Below are positions 23,766-25,796 of a stretch of DNA of 25,796 nt, in pieces. This DNA is from Actinomortierella ambigua (Eukaryota; Mortierellomycota; Mortierellomycetes; Mortierellales; Mortierellaceae): assembly GCA_016098155.1 (NCBI GenBank), contig JAAAJB010000515.1:1-25796 (forward strand), in the 5' to 3' direction. Each line of letters begins with the position of its first letter. Position 1 is the stretch's first letter. The notes beneath the pieces are model-generated. The model did no database searches. It saw only the letters and a program-made list of their open reading frames with translations, and was not told where the DNA came from. Both the position numbers and the translations under genes were made by a program.

Positions 23766-24447
23766 GTAAGCAACCTCTCCCTCTCCTCCTTTCTCTGTAC
23801 CTTCTCCACCTTGCCTCTCTTTCAAAAACTTGTTGCTCCTCCTCACCTTCGCCCTGAATCTCCTCTGAACCCTCCTACGAGCCTCTGCTCTTCTTCTCTC
23901 CTCCACCCCTTTCTCGGTCAACGCGAGAGGGACCACATTGTTCATGAAGGACTTCTATTTTTTTCACCGCTCTCTTCCCTCATGTGCGCCTTTGGAGGCA
24001 TAGACTTCACCATGGTTCACTTTCCTTGCTTCCACGGTGGGCGCTGCACTTTTTCCTCTTTGGTTTTTGGTTTTTGGTTTTAGCCTTTCCTTTTACTTTT
24101 CCGTCAAATTACATCAGTGTCTTGGGTTCTCTCTTACATATGACATCCCTAAACTACCCCCTTCACCTGGTCAAACGCCCTGTGCCTACACTTATTCTTC
24201 TCCTGGCACCTTTGGAGCTCTTCTGTAGTGACTTGACACTCTGTTTCACGGTCGTAGCTGAAGACGCCATTATTTCTTGGTCATCTTAGCACTTTGCATA
24301 TTATTTTCGCGCGCACGACTCCCATTCAAGAGCTTTTCGTTAAAATGACCCATGCATACTTCACTATGGTGGATGCTAATACTTATTTTGACCCATTTCT
24401 GCTACCACTATTACAACTGGCACTACATTTGGGCTACATCTGCCCAG
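23766..24447 (+). other. Likely 682-nt 5'-UTR intron of the right-edge gene
   Basis: Donor AAG|GTAAGC at 23766 and acceptor TGCCCAG at 24441-24447, with the start ATG immediately after the acceptor. The interval is T/C-rich and holds a tandem GGTTTTT run at about 24067-24083. Open frames inside it look like chance. An alternative internal exon cannot be excluded. Confidence 0.5.
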
Positions 24448-25796
24448 ATGGAAAAGCGAGCCCCTCCAGCAGGAAAGGTAAGCTGTCTTTGAGCGAGTAC
24501 ATATTTCGCGTGCCCTATTTCACGCCTGTACCTCACACCATGCAATCTCACATTTTTGCTTTTTATAGAGTGCATCGTCTCGACCATCCAAGCAGGGGCG
24601 CGTTAAAGCTGCAACTGATATGGTATTTACAGTTCGTGTCAATATCAAGATGTTCATTTTCCAGCACGACTCGCTGGGCTTACTAAAACTCGTGAGGCTT
24701 ACCCTTGATAACACTCAAATTACAATCTAGGAGAATGACCGAGATAGTCTTATGAAAGGCCTTTCAGTTCATGTGTTTGGTGGACGGCCAACGGCTCTGC
24801 AACTGCGAGCAATGGACTTCATTATCAATATGGATAAGAATGGAACTTCTGCTCCACAGGACTTTGCAGAGCATATCAAATTGGGATTCCAGGCAACTGG
24901 CGTACCGAAAATTGCAGAGCTATGGCAAACAATTAGAGAGTGGTTCGAAGGTGGTCATACCACCGATGTCGCAGAGCTCCATGATGCCATGGATGTTCCT
25001 GCTTTCGTTGCGAGCTTGAAGTCGATGCCCCATGATATTACAGAGCTTATCAAGGCCGCGGACAACACAGCCTCGGCAACATCGGCCCTCGTACATACAT
25101 CTAGCCCGACATCTCATTCACCACAAGCCTCAGGCTCCTCGCTGCAGCCGCATTCATCCTCTTCAGGGTCACTGGCAAGCAGCACTCTGAAATCTGCGGT
25201 TGTGAACAAAATGAAAGAAGATTTCCGCAAACACTTTCAAGCCTTTAAAGGCACACCGTGGACTCTCCCGTCAACAGCGGTAGTAGACGACTTGCTGGCA
25301 AACTACACCGAGACGCTGAGGAAGGAATCGCCACTCCACTCGTTTGTCATCGACGATGTCAACACGCTGCTCGACCAAGTCGCGGATGAAGGAGACATGG
25401 AGGTCATCAACAAGGTCTTAGTGATGCGGTCGGGAGAGGACCCGCCCATGCTCTCGTCAGAGGAGTCGGCCTTCATCGGGCTTTTCAATAGGAAACCGGA
25501 AGAACTGGAGGAATTCCTTTCCAATGGTAGGGGGAACGCTCAGCTCACCTCCGGAAACCTGAGCAAGGAGTTCACCAAGCGGGCGTGGTTCGCTATGGAT
25601 CAGATCCATTTTGTGTATTGGGCACAAAGATATGAGCTCCCTGCAACACAAAGCGAGTCATGGTACGCCCAGAGGTTGTGGGGGTTCCTCGGCCCTCTGC
25701 TGGAGAGCCACGGTGTCCTGGTTTATCAATCCGGGGAAATCTTCTCGGTGGCATCCGGCCAACGGAAGAACAAAGGTCGGTCGATGGAGAATCATA
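24448..25796 (+). CDS. Uncharacterised protein, partial (runs off the right edge), at least 406 aa
   Basis: Not recognised with certainty. Exons: 24448-24477, 24569-24691 and 24731 onward, still open at the last base. All joins are phase 0. The short basic N-terminus (MEKRAPPAGK|SASSRPSKQGR) leads to a folded region (MVFTVRVNIKMFIFQHDSLG, SVHVFGGRPTALQLRAMDF, FAEHIKLGFQATG, AELWQTIREWF) up to about residue 165. A Ser/Pro/His-rich linker spans about 171-203. A second domain follows (FRKHFQAFKGTPWTLP, SPLHSFVIDDVNTLLDQ, KRAWFAMDQIHFVYWAQRY, WGFLGPLLESHGVLVYQ), entering a basic GQRKNKGRS stretch at the edge. This layout resembles large lineage-specific families expanded in Mortierella and Rhizophagus that resemble Crinkler-type C-terminal regions; that link is from memory and unproven. 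No signal peptide at this start. Confidence 0.72.
24692..24730 (+). other. Apparent 39-nt minimal intron
   Basis: Donor GTGAGG, branch-like TTGATAACAC, acceptor ATCTAG. It is a multiple of three but has an in-frame TAG as its last codon, so without splicing the protein would stop. Removing it joins LLKL to ENDRDSLMKGL in frame. Confidence 0.55.

Noticed and set aside
24067..24083. GGTTTTT tandem run as a telomere-like repeat
   Set aside because: Only three units, interstitial, inside a likely leader intron; a simple-sequence run is enough to explain it.
24037..24289. Hydrophobic open frames within 24037-24289 as a signal-peptide exon for the right-edge gene
   Set aside because: They are T-rich intronic translations, do not join in frame to the exon at 24448 through a visible donor, and the leader-intron model is simpler.

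Overview
The window looks like nuclear DNA of a filamentous, early-diverging fungus. The best match I can suggest is Mucoromycota, probably Mortierellaceae, inferred from gene style rather than from any marker gene. Protein genes are broken by short GT-AG introns (about 90-220 nt, with a few outliers). Highly expressed genes strongly prefer C-ending codons. Intergenic DNA is rich in CT/GA, AC and triplet microsatellites, and AATAAA signals follow several stops. No rRNA, tRNA, CRISPR or bacterial operon structure was seen.

Left part, all on the minus strand: an intronless F-box/leucine-rich protein gene (900-4079), then a seven-exon gene (4949-9804) for a protein of about 1,310 residues. That protein has a PX domain, a polyglutamine linker, a complete AGC-type Ser/Thr kinase with its C-terminal extension, and a long low-complexity tail. 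Upstream of it lies about 1.4 kb of strongly purine-rich DNA (9850-11250), then gene-poor, simple-sequence-rich DNA to about 12.7 kb.

Middle part: a three-exon UBTD1/2-like ubiquitin-domain gene (12731-13909, minus) with an MGCC acylation-type N-terminus, and a small unknown serine-rich protein (14316-14648, minus). The small gene shares a divergent promoter region with the mitochondrial phosphate carrier gene (15273-17102, plus, 909-nt intron). The eight-exon gene for cytosolic phenylalanyl-tRNA synthetase alpha subunit follows (17536-20152, plus). These are ordinary housekeeping genes.

Right part (20.2-25.8 kb) is accessory in character. It holds broken minus-strand coding fragments, an unrecognised 264-residue protein (21475-22269, plus) and four copies of a roughly 95-bp repeat (22830-23413). 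It ends with an unrecognised gene that runs off the right edge (24448-25796, plus), with a TATA box, a likely 5'-UTR intron and an apparent 39-nt intron. Among what is visible, the repeat block with its two orphan genes and the PX-kinase with its unusual tail are the best candidates for something not well described. I see no direct evidence for a complete new multi-gene system.
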